From contig NW_026570305.1 of assembly GCF_019649055.1 (NCBI RefSeq), positions 434,001-498,000 of the forward strand: a stretch of DNA of 64,000 bases, in the 5' to 3' direction. The translations under genes and the position numbers were made by a program. Below, piece by piece: positions 38,998 to 49,085 of the stretch (the first letter of the stretch is position 1; every line of letters starts with the position of its first letter). The notes beneath the pieces were generated by a model. The model was not told the origin of the DNA. It saw only the letters and a program-made list of their open reading frames with translations, and searched no databases. The DNA comes from Paramacrobiotus metropolitanus. Its lineage: Eukaryota; Tardigrada; Eutardigrada; Parachela; Macrobiotidae.

Positions 38998-39831
38998 GAT
39001 GGAGGAATACGGAAGCTCGTAGCGGAGCTGGAGACTGACACGAAAGCTACGAAGGGGACGAAACTCATCGCGCCCATACTGTACAAACTCATCGATGAGA
39101 ATCAACAGCTGCGTAAAAAAGTCGAAGCGCTCGAAGGGCAGCAGCTACGTCGGAGTGTGGGTCAACTGAGAGATGATGTCACAACACTTGGGACTACCAT
39201 GCAGCGAATTGTGGAAGAAGAACTGCCGGCGCTGGAGAACCGAGTTCTTGAGACCGAATCCAAGATGGCGGAGAACCGTGCCGAACCGGATCAGCCTGCA
39301 GCACATCACCAGCCAACAATGCCTAAAGCAAACAAGCCTGTGCGTTCAACAACCAACCCATCTAATGATCCTGAAATCGTCGAAGTCAAGACTGATTGGG
39401 CTACTGTAACTCGTCGAAAGATCATCAAAGGAAATCATCGAACTGGAGGAATTGACGATGCTAACCCACGACACAACCTGGCCAAAAAGCTAAGTTTGCA
39501 ACGTAAAGCTCATTTAGACGTATGCGTAATGGGTATTCCGCTACATAATAATGCGGGATTCGAATCTACAGAAGAATATGCGAACGATTTTAAGACATCA
39601 CTGGGGGATTTGGGTGTGAATGTACGCTTTGTTAAAGTCTTTGAGCGTAAAGAAGGTGACAAGCGTAGTACTACTTGCGCGCGTATTGGTACTTTCGCCG
39701 ATTGTGAAGATGCCCTGATGTCAGCAGATATATGGCCTACGAATGTATCGCTGAGGCGCTGGGAATATAAACCACCTGCTCCGCAGGCGGGAAACGGGAA
39801 ATCGCGGGTTTTTCATCGCAACCAGCGTTGA
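38998..39831 (+). CDS. LINE ORF1 protein, coiled-coil type
   Basis: The frame is open from 38998, but its first ATG is at 39199. The sequence before that ATG already reads as a heptad-like coil (LIDENQQLRKKVEALEG), so a start upstream has probably been lost; ATGGAGGAATAC at 38999 lies in another frame, pointing to a small indel. The middle is charged and linker-like. The C-terminal half (AHLDVCVMGIPLHNN to SADIWPTNVSLRRWEY) looks like an RRM-like ORF1 fold. No zinc knuckle is seen. ORF1 proteins bind the element's RNA. Confidence 0.6.
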   Translation, partial: DGGIRKLVAELETDTKATKGTKLIAPILYKLIDENQQLRKKVEALEGQQLRRSVGQLRDDVTTLGTTMQRIVEEELPALENRVLETESKMAENRAEPDQPAAHHQPTMPKANKPVRSTTNPSNDPEIVEVKTDWATVTRRKIIKGNHRTGGIDDANPRHNLAKKLSLQRKAHLDVCVMGIPLHNNAGFESTEEYANDFKTSLGDLGVNVRFVKVFERKEGDKRSTTCARIGTFADCEDALMSADIWPTNVSLRRWEYKPPAPQAGNGKSRVFHRNQR

Positions 39832-42779
39832 AAGACTCGCTAAGATGTGAGAAATTTAGATTGGTCAAACCTGCAGTAAAATCTAAGCTGTCGGCGTTCA
39901 CAAATGTTAAATTCAAACTTTGTAATATTAACGGTATACTTTCCAAGTCTTCTTCCGTAAAACAGTTTTGTAGTGGTTCTGACATAGTCGGATTTACAGA
40001 AACTTGGGATAGATCTGAATACCCAGATTCGTTATTCGCTGATTTGAGAAGCTTCAACGTTTTCAGGCGACCTAGAAGTACTGATCCCCATGGTGGCGTG
40101 TGCTTTGCCGTTCGAAAAAATTTAGACGCTGTAAGACGGACTGACCTGGAAAATAATGATCTTGAGTTGTTGTTTATAGAAATAACAAAAATTAATATTT
40201 TAGCTGCGGCATTTTATTCGGCGCCTTCTCGAGTATCTATAGATCTTCCAATTTTGATCGAACATCTGAGAAATATCCCGCATGCAAATTTTTCAAAACT
40301 GCTACTTGTTGGTGATTTCAATCTTCCCGATATTGATTGGACTAAGAATTGTGCGAGTAGCAAACAAAGTCGTGAATTTTTAAGGTGTTTGAAAGAGTTT
40401 AATCTAAAACAAATAATTTTTTGCCCTACGCGTAAAAACAATATTCTTGACTTTTGCATTATTCCTACGGTGTGGTCAGCAAGTGTCCCTGAAAGTGTTT
40501 GCCCTCCGTCAACAACAAACGATCACAATGGGGTTTTCATTGAATTTCCTAGGCAGAAACGAAAAGATACTAAAGTACTAAAAAAGCGTTGGGTAATTAC
40601 GGATGAAGCTAGTTTACAGTTTCGTAACCATTTGTATGAAATTGATTGGAATGCACTGCTACTAAACCTTAGTCCGGATGAGCAAGCGGTTTTTATTGAA
40701 AACACGGTTCTTGAAGTAGCTAAGGCATTCTTTCAGCTAAAAGAGGTCAGGTACAGGATGGCTGAATTCGAGTATCCTGCAAGCTTGCGTAATGCGATAC
40801 GTAGCCGGAACTCTGCATTTGACCGTTTTAAGCGTGAGCTGAATACTTTGCGAAAAGAAAGATTGCGACATGAATGGTTGAAAAAGTCTCGGTTAGCAGA
40901 GAGGCAGGCTAATGCATATTACCGTATGCAAACAATGAAGATTGCGGCTGTATCTCGGCATGATAGCAAAAAATTCTGGCGCTTCGTAAAAGCTGCGGTA
41001 GATCGTCCAAATATGCCTCCACTGAAACGACCGAATGGTCTTCATGCTGTGGACGATGAAGAAAAGGCTGAGTGTTTAAATGAACAATACGCGAGTGTGT
41101 TTGGCCAGTGTCCAGTGCATTGTATGGCTGCTGCTCATGTCACTGAAGATGTAACAGAAGAAAGCTTATTTGCTAGTGATAGCGACATTTGGGACGTTCT
41201 GCAAGCAATTAATTGTAATAAATCTAGCGGACCGTATGATCTATCTTCAAACCTTCTTAAAACTTGTGGCGCTTCACTGATCCATCCCCTGAAAATTTTG
41301 TTCAATAATTGTTTAAAGAAAAGCGTATTTCCCATGTCATGGAAAACCTTTTTCGTAACTCCGGTCGTCAAACAAGCCGCTGATCAGACCAACCCTGCAA
41401 ACTGGCGCCCAGTGGCAATGTTACATCCTCTGTCGAAATTATTTGAAAAATTTATTTGTAAAATTTTGAAATTGCAAATTGGTAATTTTACAGATAAACA
41501 ATTTGCTTACCGTGAAAAGCATTCTACCGAACTTTTGTTAACTTTGTTCTGTCAAAAATTAGCAGATGCTAAAGGTCGTGGTAAACGTGTCGACATTATT
41601 CTGTTGGATTGCAGCAAGGCTTTCGATAAGGTTGATCACTCTATTTTACTTGCAAAATTATCGAAAATGAATGTTTCGTGTAAAGTTGTAAACCTTATCA
41701 GTAGCTACCTATCAAATCGAGTGCAGTCGGTTATTGTAAATGGCAAGAAATCGGTGTTTTTACCGGCTACAAGCGGAGTCCCTCAAGGGTCGCTTGTCGG
41801 TCCCAAATTGTTTAACTGTCTCCTTAGTGATTTTCCTGCTGTTTGTGTCCATGGCAGTGAAATGTTGCTGTTTGCTGATGACGTAATGATGTACAAAATA
41901 ATCGAATCAGATGTGGATGCGCTAGATTTCCAAAAAGATCTGGATGCCGTCACTGAATGGGCGCGCAAGCATAACTTGATTTTCAATGCGAAAAAGTCGG
42001 CCTGTATTCAGTTCTCGTTCAGAAAGAAAATATCTCAGCCCTATAAAGTAAACGGAGAAAGTGTCCCCATAGCTGATTCGGCTAAGTATTTGGGAATTTA
42101 CGTAGAGCGCAGTTGCAAATGGAAATTGCAGTCTGAAAATATTTCGAGTCGAATGTTAAAGCGTTTGCGTTACCTTAACACGTTATTTCGTTCCCGAGAC
42201 TTGTCAGCACGTTGTATGCTGTATACGAGCCTCGTTCTGTCCATCTCTGATTACTGTGCGTCTGTCACCTTTTCAACTCAAAAAGGACTAATCGATATTG
42301 TGGAGAACGTTCAAAAAAGATTCATTCAATCACTTCACCTTAAAACTGACCGGATAGACTATATTGGCAGATTAAAGGAGCTACAGTGGGAGCCCATTGT
42401 ACGGCGCAATCTGAAGCGCAGTCTTCAGCTTACGTACAAGTTTGTATACAACCTAGTCCCTTATGGCGACAAGTTATTTTGTAAGGATACTGCGGTGCGC
42501 TCTGGTGTTGCAGGTGCTACGCGTCATCAGCAGATGATGGCTGGACATCCGTGCCCGATTTCCCCTACTGGATCAACGTTTGGTGGTCACATGCTCCCAA
42601 CATCGGACCGATCGTTTGCTTATCGGATGGCGAGGATCTGGAATGACTTGCGGATTCCTGCGGAATCGTACCAGAGTCTTGGCAGATTTACTGCCGCTTT
42701 AAATTGTGTCGATTGGAATTCTGTAGTGTCTTTGAAGAAGTTTTACCACGCTGAGCACGTGTTGTTACTGAAAATGTAA
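39828..42779 (+). CDS. LINE ORF2: AP endonuclease and reverse transcriptase
   Basis: A frame of 983 codons without interruption. The endonuclease has CNING (about residue 34), TETW (about 57), GDFNLPDIDW (about 161) and NDHNGV (about 230). The reverse transcriptase has LLDCSKAFDKVDH (about 594), SGVPQGSLVGP and LLFADDVMMYK (about 679), as in CR1/Jockey/Rex1 LINEs. The frame opens at 39771, overlaps the ORF1 end by 61 bases in the -1 frame, and has no ATG before about residue 330, so translation must come from reinitiation at a non-ATG codon (TTGA overlap) or from frameshifting. The intact frame suggests recent activity. Confidence 0.85.
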   Translation: MKDSLRCEKFRLVKPAVKSKLSAFTNVKFKLCNINGILSKSSSVKQFCSGSDIVGFTETWDRSEYPDSLFADLRSFNVFRRPRSTDPHGGVCFAVRKNLDAVRRTDLENNDLELLFIEITKINILAAAFYSAPSRVSIDLPILIEHLRNIPHANFSKLLLVGDFNLPDIDWTKNCASSKQSREFLRCLKEFNLKQIIFCPTRKNNILDFCIIPTVWSASVPESVCPPSTTNDHNGVFIEFPRQKRKDTKVLKKRWVITDEASLQFRNHLYEIDWNALLLNLSPDEQAVFIENTVLEVAKAFFQLKEVRYRMAEFEYPASLRNAIRSRNSAFDRFKRELNTLRKERLRHEWLKKSRLAERQANAYYRMQTMKIAAVSRHDSKKFWRFVKAAVDRPNMPPLKRPNGLHAVDDEEKAECLNEQYASVFGQCPVHCMAAAHVTEDVTEESLFASDSDIWDVLQAINCNKSSGPYDLSSNLLKTCGASLIHPLKILFNNCLKKSVFPMSWKTFFVTPVVKQAADQTNPANWRPVAMLHPLSKLFEKFICKILKLQIGNFTDKQFAYREKHSTELLLTLFCQKLADAKGRGKRVDIILLDCSKAFDKVDHSILLAKLSKMNVSCKVVNLISSYLSNRVQSVIVNGKKSVFLPATSGVPQGSLVGPKLFNCLLSDFPAVCVHGSEMLLFADDVMMYKIIESDVDALDFQKDLDAVTEWARKHNLIFNAKKSACIQFSFRKKISQPYKVNGESVPIADSAKYLGIYVERSCKWKLQSENISSRMLKRLRYLNTLFRSRDLSARCMLYTSLVLSISDYCASVTFSTQKGLIDIVENVQKRFIQSLHLKTDRIDYIGRLKELQWEPIVRRNLKRSLQLTYKFVYNLVPYGDKLFCKDTAVRSGVAGATRHQQMMAGHPCPISPTGSTFGGHMLPTSDRSFAYRMARIWNDLRIPAESYQSLGRFTAALNCVDWNSVVSLKKFYHAEHVLLLKM

Positions 42780-42913
42780 ATATTGAAAATTTTTTTTAAT
42801 TATGATCATTTACTGTTTCTTGTCTTCCGTTTTTTATGACGTGTCTACTGCCTCGGATTGGGCCTTAGCCCAGATTGTGTGTGGACGTTAAACCATTAAA
42901 CAAAAAAAAAAAA

Positions 42914-43330
42914 GAACGTGAAATTGAAGTATCCGTACGGTGCAATTCCGTAGAATACCATAACGGGCGTCCAGAATACTGCCACACTGGAGGTCGTCAG
43001 TGTCAGCACAATAAACGCGTAGGAGCGCTCTTTTTTTCCCCAGAAAGCTCCAAAGGCTTATCAGAGGTATTGGAAACAGCGGTGGCGTTGACGTTAGCCG
43101 GGGTGGGGTTGTTGCCGGTAGTAGCGACCTGTTTAACCTTCTTGCGGGATCGAATGCGGTAGAAGCAGATGACGGGGTATCCGAAGATGACGATAATCTC
43201 GGCCAGGTTGTAGATCAGCCAGTGAACGGCTTCCGACCATTCTCACTGCGTGGCAAGGTTGATGCTGCAACCCATGACGCTTAGTGGCAAGCGGTAGTAC
43301 AGATACAGTCCGTCCATGATTATTCCCATA
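42914..43330 (-). pseudogene. Receptor pseudogene, exon 2 fragment cut by a LINE
   Basis: Read on the minus strand from about 43330, it matches exon 2 of the receptor at 26.4 kb: GIIMDGLYLYYRLPLS, MGCSINLATQ, EWSEAVHWLIYNLAEI, FYRIRSRK, then FWTPVMVFYGIAPYGYFNF. It has a TGA after MGCSINLATQ and a one-base loss in the GEKK region. It stops abruptly at 42914, where the LINE A-tail begins, so the TM7 end is missing. Confidence 0.85.
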
Positions 43331-43495
43331 ACAAAAGCAGCATTTCTTTAAAAATGGCAACACTGGTCTGTTACAAACTTGTAACACGAAGTCACGAGCG
43401 CACTGGCCCAAATGTCAATGCATTTATGTTATCGAAGATCACTTTTAGAAAAAGTTTTTGGTCACATTCTTTCGCTTTGCTGTGTTTACAGAAAG

Positions 43496-43655
43496 GCAGG
43501 GGGTAAAACGTGGCAGTGGCACCTGACAATGGCACTGCCAATGGCATGGCGAGCGATAAAACCTGGAGACTCTGGCAACTGGCAAACGATAAAAGGTGGC
43601 AGATGCCGCATAAAATACGGCACCACGTGTAAGCGGGTTCGGAGAGTTTTGTCAA
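43496..43655. repeat. Dispersed repeat, fullest copy (parts 1 and 2)
   Basis: Part 1 (43497-43563) recurs at 35098. Part 2 (about 43564-43651, starting GAGACTCTGGCAACTGG) recurs inverted at about 46025-46112. No coding capacity is seen. Both other copies abut astacin pseudogene sequence. Confidence 0.65.
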
Positions 43656-46024
43656 CCGCATATTTTTAAAACTCTCTCCAGTGAATATTCCAATTTTTCC
43701 TTTAAAGTTTAAGCAATTATTGGCCATGCACAAAGTTCGTAAGTAAGCTCCGGCATGTAAAATTGCAACAAGTCCCATTGCATTCTGCCGTTTGCCGAAA
43801 AATATCACAAATACTCGTACATTACAAAAGGACAAAAAAGCGCATTTAAAATGCAATCGCGGCACTTCCAGATCTGGAACGCGCACCTTCGGGAATACGT
43901 ATGCCTTTGCGGTTGAGCATGGCGTTTTATTCGATTGATCAAGTGCAGCTTATCGACAATTCTCACTGTCAGCATTAGCATCGTAGCTCAGTTTGTCCGC
44001 ACCACCCTTTGGTAGCTTACTTTGTGACGATCGTTACCAGTAGTGCATGCTTACGTACAAACAGAAACACTATAAATTATTATTAAAACAACATTTAAGG
44101 GTAATGGCACTTATACATACTTTTACAGTCACTTAATTGAAATATTCATAATGCAAACCGCTAATTATATTAATATAATGCTAATTAAACGTACCCAGTA
44201 ACCCTCTACGGCAGGCCCTCAGTATTATAAACGACAAACAGTTTCGGACTGGAAAAGAAAATATAGTGCTGTAATAGCTTGTATTTACAAAACGATAATA
44301 TGTCTGCAGAGAAAAGACAGTTGAGTTACTTGAGTAAAGCCGCGCTTTTGTAAGTGTTTCGACTACAGACTACAGGCAAGTGCCCGCAAGGTGGCAAACA
44401 CTAAACAGTAGTGCCATGTTTTAATTTTTAATCTAGTGTACAGTACTGCAGTATCGCATCGCCCATCTGTTTGGTATACTTGCACGTAAACTTCGCTGTT
44501 ATTCCAAAAAAACCGGCGCCATGTGTATGCGCACTTTACATTCACAGGGTATCTCCACAAACAGTTAGCGTTATCTTCTTGTTTTTTCTAAATGATTATA
44601 TTCTGTCCGTTGCATATAGCGGCAAAAATAAGCGTGTGACACAAGCAGATGAACCCGAGCGTTCGTGTAAATAGTGCGGCGTGCGTTAAAATCAGTTGCG
44701 TTTAGAGCTGAAGAGTTTGCTTGTGATTCTGATTATGGCGCTATTTTTAGAGTTTCTAACAGTACCGACACCTGCCGTTACTTTCACGTTCATGAATGTG
44801 GACTCTTTTAAATCAACTAGGAATCACAGGATCATAGTGACGCGCGACATAGAAATAACTTCGTATTATTCTGTATCTGCGTTCTCGGTATTCGAGTATT
44901 CGACTATGAAGTCAATTTGGGTAAGTAGTAAGTAGCTTAATTTGTTTTACCTCTTCTTGCTTTAATTATTTTTGACATTGGCAGGTTTTTACCATAAAGC
45001 TTCTAATGAGTCTGAACACACTAAAACACACTGTGTACTTTGAATGTGCGTATTACACCGCAAATATAACATAAAATTTTAATGGTTGGTTATTTTAAAA
45101 CTACCAATAAATTTCGTACAGATATGCTTGCAAATTCAGACCGCGAGCGCGATATTACTTGTACACTGTAAACGTCAACGTCATGCTGCTATTGTATGCA
45201 GCTGGTGCACGTTATTAATTTTATATTAACAATAAGTAAGTTTAAAGTCAAAACGAGGGAACACAGTAAAAACACGTAAGTATGTTGGACGTATGAAGAA
45301 TATAACAATCATGTGCGTATAAAAACAGCGTTCTGACAATGAGCAGCGAGAGTTGGATGCTTAGTTCATAATATATATTTTTGTAGTCTGAAAGTTTTGC
45401 ACCGAATACCAAACACTGTTACAAAGTCCGCCGGGAAAGTTACGTTGGAAACTTGGAAGTTCAAAGCCAATAACAGCTTAATTTTTGCTACTATTGTCAC
45501 AGCGGCACCGATAAACGTCATGCAGTTATACCTACTTGTAGAACTCTGTGCACATGGTTTCTTCAGTGATTTCTAACCTGTGTAGAAATAACTGAAGAAA
45601 CCATTTGTACAGGGTAGAAATAACCGGTCACACCCTGCCTGACCAGCCCTGGCGTAAGTGGCCCGTCTGACGCATCGTATATCGTGCTGGTACCTACTGT
45701 ACTTATTACTCTACCGCACTTACAGTACCAATAGGCAATAGGTAATTAACGGTTCAAAGCACCACGTTAAAATGCTTCTATTGTAACTTTATTAAAGCAG
45801 GCATGCTCTTTCCAGTGTAGCGCCTTCAGGACGTGTCGCGATTGTGTTTCTATCGCGGCTTTTCAGTCTTTTTATTGCGGTACTTTGCGAACAGCAAGGT
45901 GCAAAGTTGACCTTTTGAAATTTTGTAACATACCATCGCACACCTACGCATTAAGTGCACGGCGCCTGCGGTTAACACTCTCCAGGAAAATTGACTGTGT
46001 TCTGGTAAGAGTATCGAGGAAATA
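43656..46024. other. Intergenic, no secure gene
   Basis: The best candidate is a short frame with ATG at 44735 (MALFLEFLTVPTPAVTF) that could be a signal-peptide exon ending at a GTAAGT donor near 44920. No following exon was found, so it is not called. Confidence 0.35.
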
Positions 46025-46112
46025 CAGTTCACCAAACTCTCCGAACCCGCTTACACGTGGTGCCATATTTTATGCGGCATCTGCCACCTTTTATCGTTTG
46101 CCAGTTGCCAGA
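46025..46112 (-). repeat. Dispersed repeat block (part 2), inverted copy
   Basis: This is nearly identical to the reverse complement of 43564-43651. On the minus strand it directly continues astacin sequence after the GKQ codons. Confidence 0.65.
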
Positions 46113-46835
46113 GTCTCTTGTTTGCCTCTAATGCGGCCGATATTAGACGCACACCTGCAAGGAGGGGGAAACATCGACAAGAGATGCAAGAACGAACTCG
46201 CGATAACGTGCCTTAGTCCTCTCTGAATGCTAATGTAGTCCTCCTCATTGGTCCGCTTCACGAAGTTGACGCAGTTTGCGGAAAGGTGACTGATGATTTG
46301 CATAGATTCCAATATTATTCGTACTTCATTTGCTCCTGCCAACATTATATATTTTTATCGATCAAAAAAGCCGTTCCGTGAGATATATTATCGCTGCGGT
46401 AGCCATTAGTCATTGCTGGTAAATGGAGCGTTTGAAAAGATGTCGTTTCTTACTCATTAATGCGTACTGCGTTTTTGAGAATTCATACGGTATCGTGTTG
46501 TTTGGCCAGAAGGAGTCGGCATCGTTAATGGCATTCTTCGCTTCATTGGGAAGCTAAGAAGAAAACTTTTCTGGAGGTTAGTTGTACTGCACCTTTAAAT
46601 GCCCCGTTTTTTTTAACGCGGTTTACGAATGATAGCTAAGAAGAAAACTTTTCTGGAGGTTAGTTGTACTGCACCTTTAAATGCCCCGTTTTTTTTAACG
46701 CGGTTTACGAATGATAAAAGAATACCTCAAATGTCTGCAAACCGAGAATGTCTCCTTCGGGCAAGTCGCTGTCATATCGGGTGAATTCATCATTGCTGTT
46801 TGCCAAAATCTCAGGATCGATAAAATCTCTCCAAT
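46113..46835 (-). pseudogene. Astacin pseudogene, 5' exons only
   Basis: Minus-strand exons: prodomain 46835-46726 (DWRDFIDPEILANS, then DLPEGDILGLQTFE), first catalytic exon about 46550-46470 (DSFWPNNTIPYEFSKTQ), second 46335 to about 46213 (NCVNFVKRTNEEDYISIQ), and a partial third about 46160-46113 (ASNIGRIRGKQ). The prodomain lacks the extra TAA seen at 3296, so it shows the ancestral reading. The zinc site, Met-turn and all later exons are missing; the sequence runs into a repeat block at 46112. Closest to the astacin-LRR gene. Confidence 0.75.
46552..46716. repeat. Perfect-looking 82-bp tandem duplication
   Basis: Bases 46552-46633 are repeated at 46634-46716, starting AGCTAAGAAGAAAACTTTTC and including an octa-T run. 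It lies in an intron of the astacin pseudogene. The lack of divergence implies a recent event. Confidence 0.85.
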
Positions 46836-48332
46836 CTGTTTAAAAAGATTGCACCAAAATAGTAGTTATACAAGCGGCAACTTCAGTTATACATCATATA
46901 CTATAATAAAGGAAATCATTACTTCGTGGTAACTGGCTCGCTACGATAGTTTTAGGCAGGTCGCAAATTGCGTGGTACAGGAAAATGAGGCACAGAAAAG
47001 AGGACCTCATGGTGCCCAATTTACTTAGGGCCTTATTTCTCGTAAATGAGTACCTACAATACATGTAAACTCGAACAAGCTCACAAAAACTTCCTGAAAT
47101 GCCTTAAATGTAAAGGGCTCATGGTTCATACCCTACAAAAATACTGGACAAACATGATAAACCAGTTTTTCTTGTTGGAATGTAATGCACAGTAAGTGAA
47201 AGGCTTTTGTTGTGTAATACTTGCAAAAGCGTACCCAAAGGGTAGATTTTCTTGCGCGGTTACTTGTTGTAAAACGCTGTGCTGCGTGTGCATGACGCGA
47301 TCTAGAGAAATGCGGCTTCTACTGGGACACATGCAGACTATAGAGTACCAAAAGCGTCCGCTCGCAAACTGACGCAGATAATCCGCTTAGGTAATGACAG
47401 CTATCGCTAGCAGAGCGCAGTCTAATGGTTAGCTAAAGCTCTATCCCAGTTCGCGCGGGCCTGGACAAACCGGAGCAAGCACATTCTGTTTTTTTTACGT
47501 TTTCCATTGCGAAACACAAAACAAGGGAAATATTTCGCGTCTGGACGCTTCTGTCGGCCTACCAATTCATGTGCAGATTTACCGAAGTTTCAAATCGAAT
47601 CAAAATGTTGCCACCTGAGTGTACGTAATTTCGTACAGAGGCGTGGATGTCTTGTGTACTATACCCAAATTCCGGCAACAAAGGCCCAAGTTTGAATTTA
47701 CACTCCAACACAAACATCCCCTACGAACGATGTTTGTGTTGGAGGCATATAACTTTAAAGCAAGAGCTTCAATTATTAACGCCCCCAACATCTAATGCGT
47801 TTAAAATATAAAATCTGTATCCAGGAACAGAATAAAATACCAGCCTACGTATGTTTTTCCGGCCTACGTATATAAAATACCAGCCTACGTATATAAATAC
47901 CATCTATGGAACAGCTACTGCGCTCTCATCAAAGCAAAAGCCGACGCCCAGAGGGGCAAATCAGTCAAATCCACACTAATCTGGACTCTGGATGTTGAAT
48001 AAAGCCATGAGTCGGCTAAAGCATCTTGAGAAAAACGCTTGAAATTTTGATCGTTAGGTTCCTCACAGAACGCTTTGTATATGTTAAATTGTTAATTTTC
48101 TTAATTGACTGGTTTTGATTTTTACTTACCGTTGCTTTGCCTTACGGTTTCTGTTGTTTTTTTCATCCCGTCCAGTCAGGTTTCCATTAATTATTGTTCT
48201 ATAACAATGATTGCAAACGCCGGTACAATGCCTGATGGTTGAAATTTAAACAACCTAAATCTCTGTCTTCTATTTGGTAAAAATTTTGACAATAAGTGAG
48301 AGTTAAAGTTTAACAATGAACATCGTCGTATG
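46836..48332. other. Intergenic with a hairpin and a short repeat
   Basis: No gene is supported. CAGCCTACGTAT-type words repeat near 47840-47900, and a 16-bp hairpin lies at 47703-47744. Confidence 0.4.
47703..47744. ncRNA. Perfect 16-bp hairpin, possible structured RNA
   Basis: CTCCAACACAAACATC (47703-47718) and GATGTTTGTGTTGGAG (47729-47744) are exact inverted repeats around a 10-base loop. The stem is short for a miRNA precursor, and the flanks do not clearly extend it. It could equally be a small element end. Confidence 0.25.
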
Positions 48333-49085
48333 TATGACATGTTTTCGCGAAATGCGCTCTGTATACAACTGACAACACACAAGTCATCGTTCTGCTAAGG
48401 ACAGCAGAAAACATTAGGAAGAGGGGCAGGATGGTAATCCGCAGATGGCATAGTAACCTACTGCAGACCGCGCAGAAACAAAGAAAAGGCAGGTTCGGTG
48501 ATCAACAGGTTGATTTCACATTCGGCGCGAGACAAGAGACAGCGAACCGCAGCCGGTCAAGGGCGCTGTTTTTCAACGTTCCAATTTCGGTGTAGAATCA
48601 GCTTCCTCGGCGTTCTCGCGTTATGTTTAAGTGAAGTTAGTAGTAATGGAGCGCTAACTTGCTGCTAGAGATTCCGTCTGCCCGTTTCGCTTGACGGATT
48701 TCACACATTCGACGATGCGAATGGTTTTTTCAGCATACGTATCTGCGATTTCGAGCACTGCGCACTGGCGTCGTCTTATCAGTACAGAGCGTCTGTAGCA
48801 GTGTCGCGCTAAACCCAGAGAAAGCATGTACGCGGTTATAGGCGTATAGCCAAGCCGAACAGTCAGATATCAGACGTTAACGAGTTCCCCTTCTCATCAT
48901 TTACTCGACTGGTTGTCTGCAAGTTTACAATTTCTTTCTTGTTTTTTGTCGCGCCGACAACTTCCGAGTGCTGTTACACAGTGGTTGTGGAGTATTTTCT
49001 TAATGTTTCCTTCCGCACTACGGTGGTAAATCCCTTCCAAATGTTTGCTTAGATTTTGCTTGGATTATTCCTTTTAATTCCAAAA
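48333..49085 (+). promoter_or_regulatory. Upstream region of BTB gene 1, conserved in BTB gene 2
   Basis: Blocks such as ATGTTTTCGCGAAATGCGC (48340), AGGAAGAGGGGCAGGATGG (48417) and CAAGCCGAACAGTCAGATAT (48851) recur in the same order before gene 2 (53308, 53389, 53537). The word CAGATATCAGACG sits about 205-220 bases before both start codons and may mark the transcription start. Confidence 0.45.

Larger units (their letters stand above)
38998..42913 (+). mobile_element. CR1/Jockey-like LINE retrotransposon
   Basis: It has two overlapping frames (ORF1, ORF2), a 3' region with a GGGCCTTAGCCC hairpin-like word, and an A-run tail at about 42902-42913. The element is nearly full-length; the left border is uncertain and given here as the start of the ORF1 frame. 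At its right end it interrupts a minus-strand receptor pseudogene, so it inserted after that duplicate formed. I found no target duplication. Confidence 0.8.

Noticed and set aside
44696-44935. Possible signal-peptide exon with a GTAAGT donor
   Set aside because: Plausible leader but no second exon found; not enough to call a gene.
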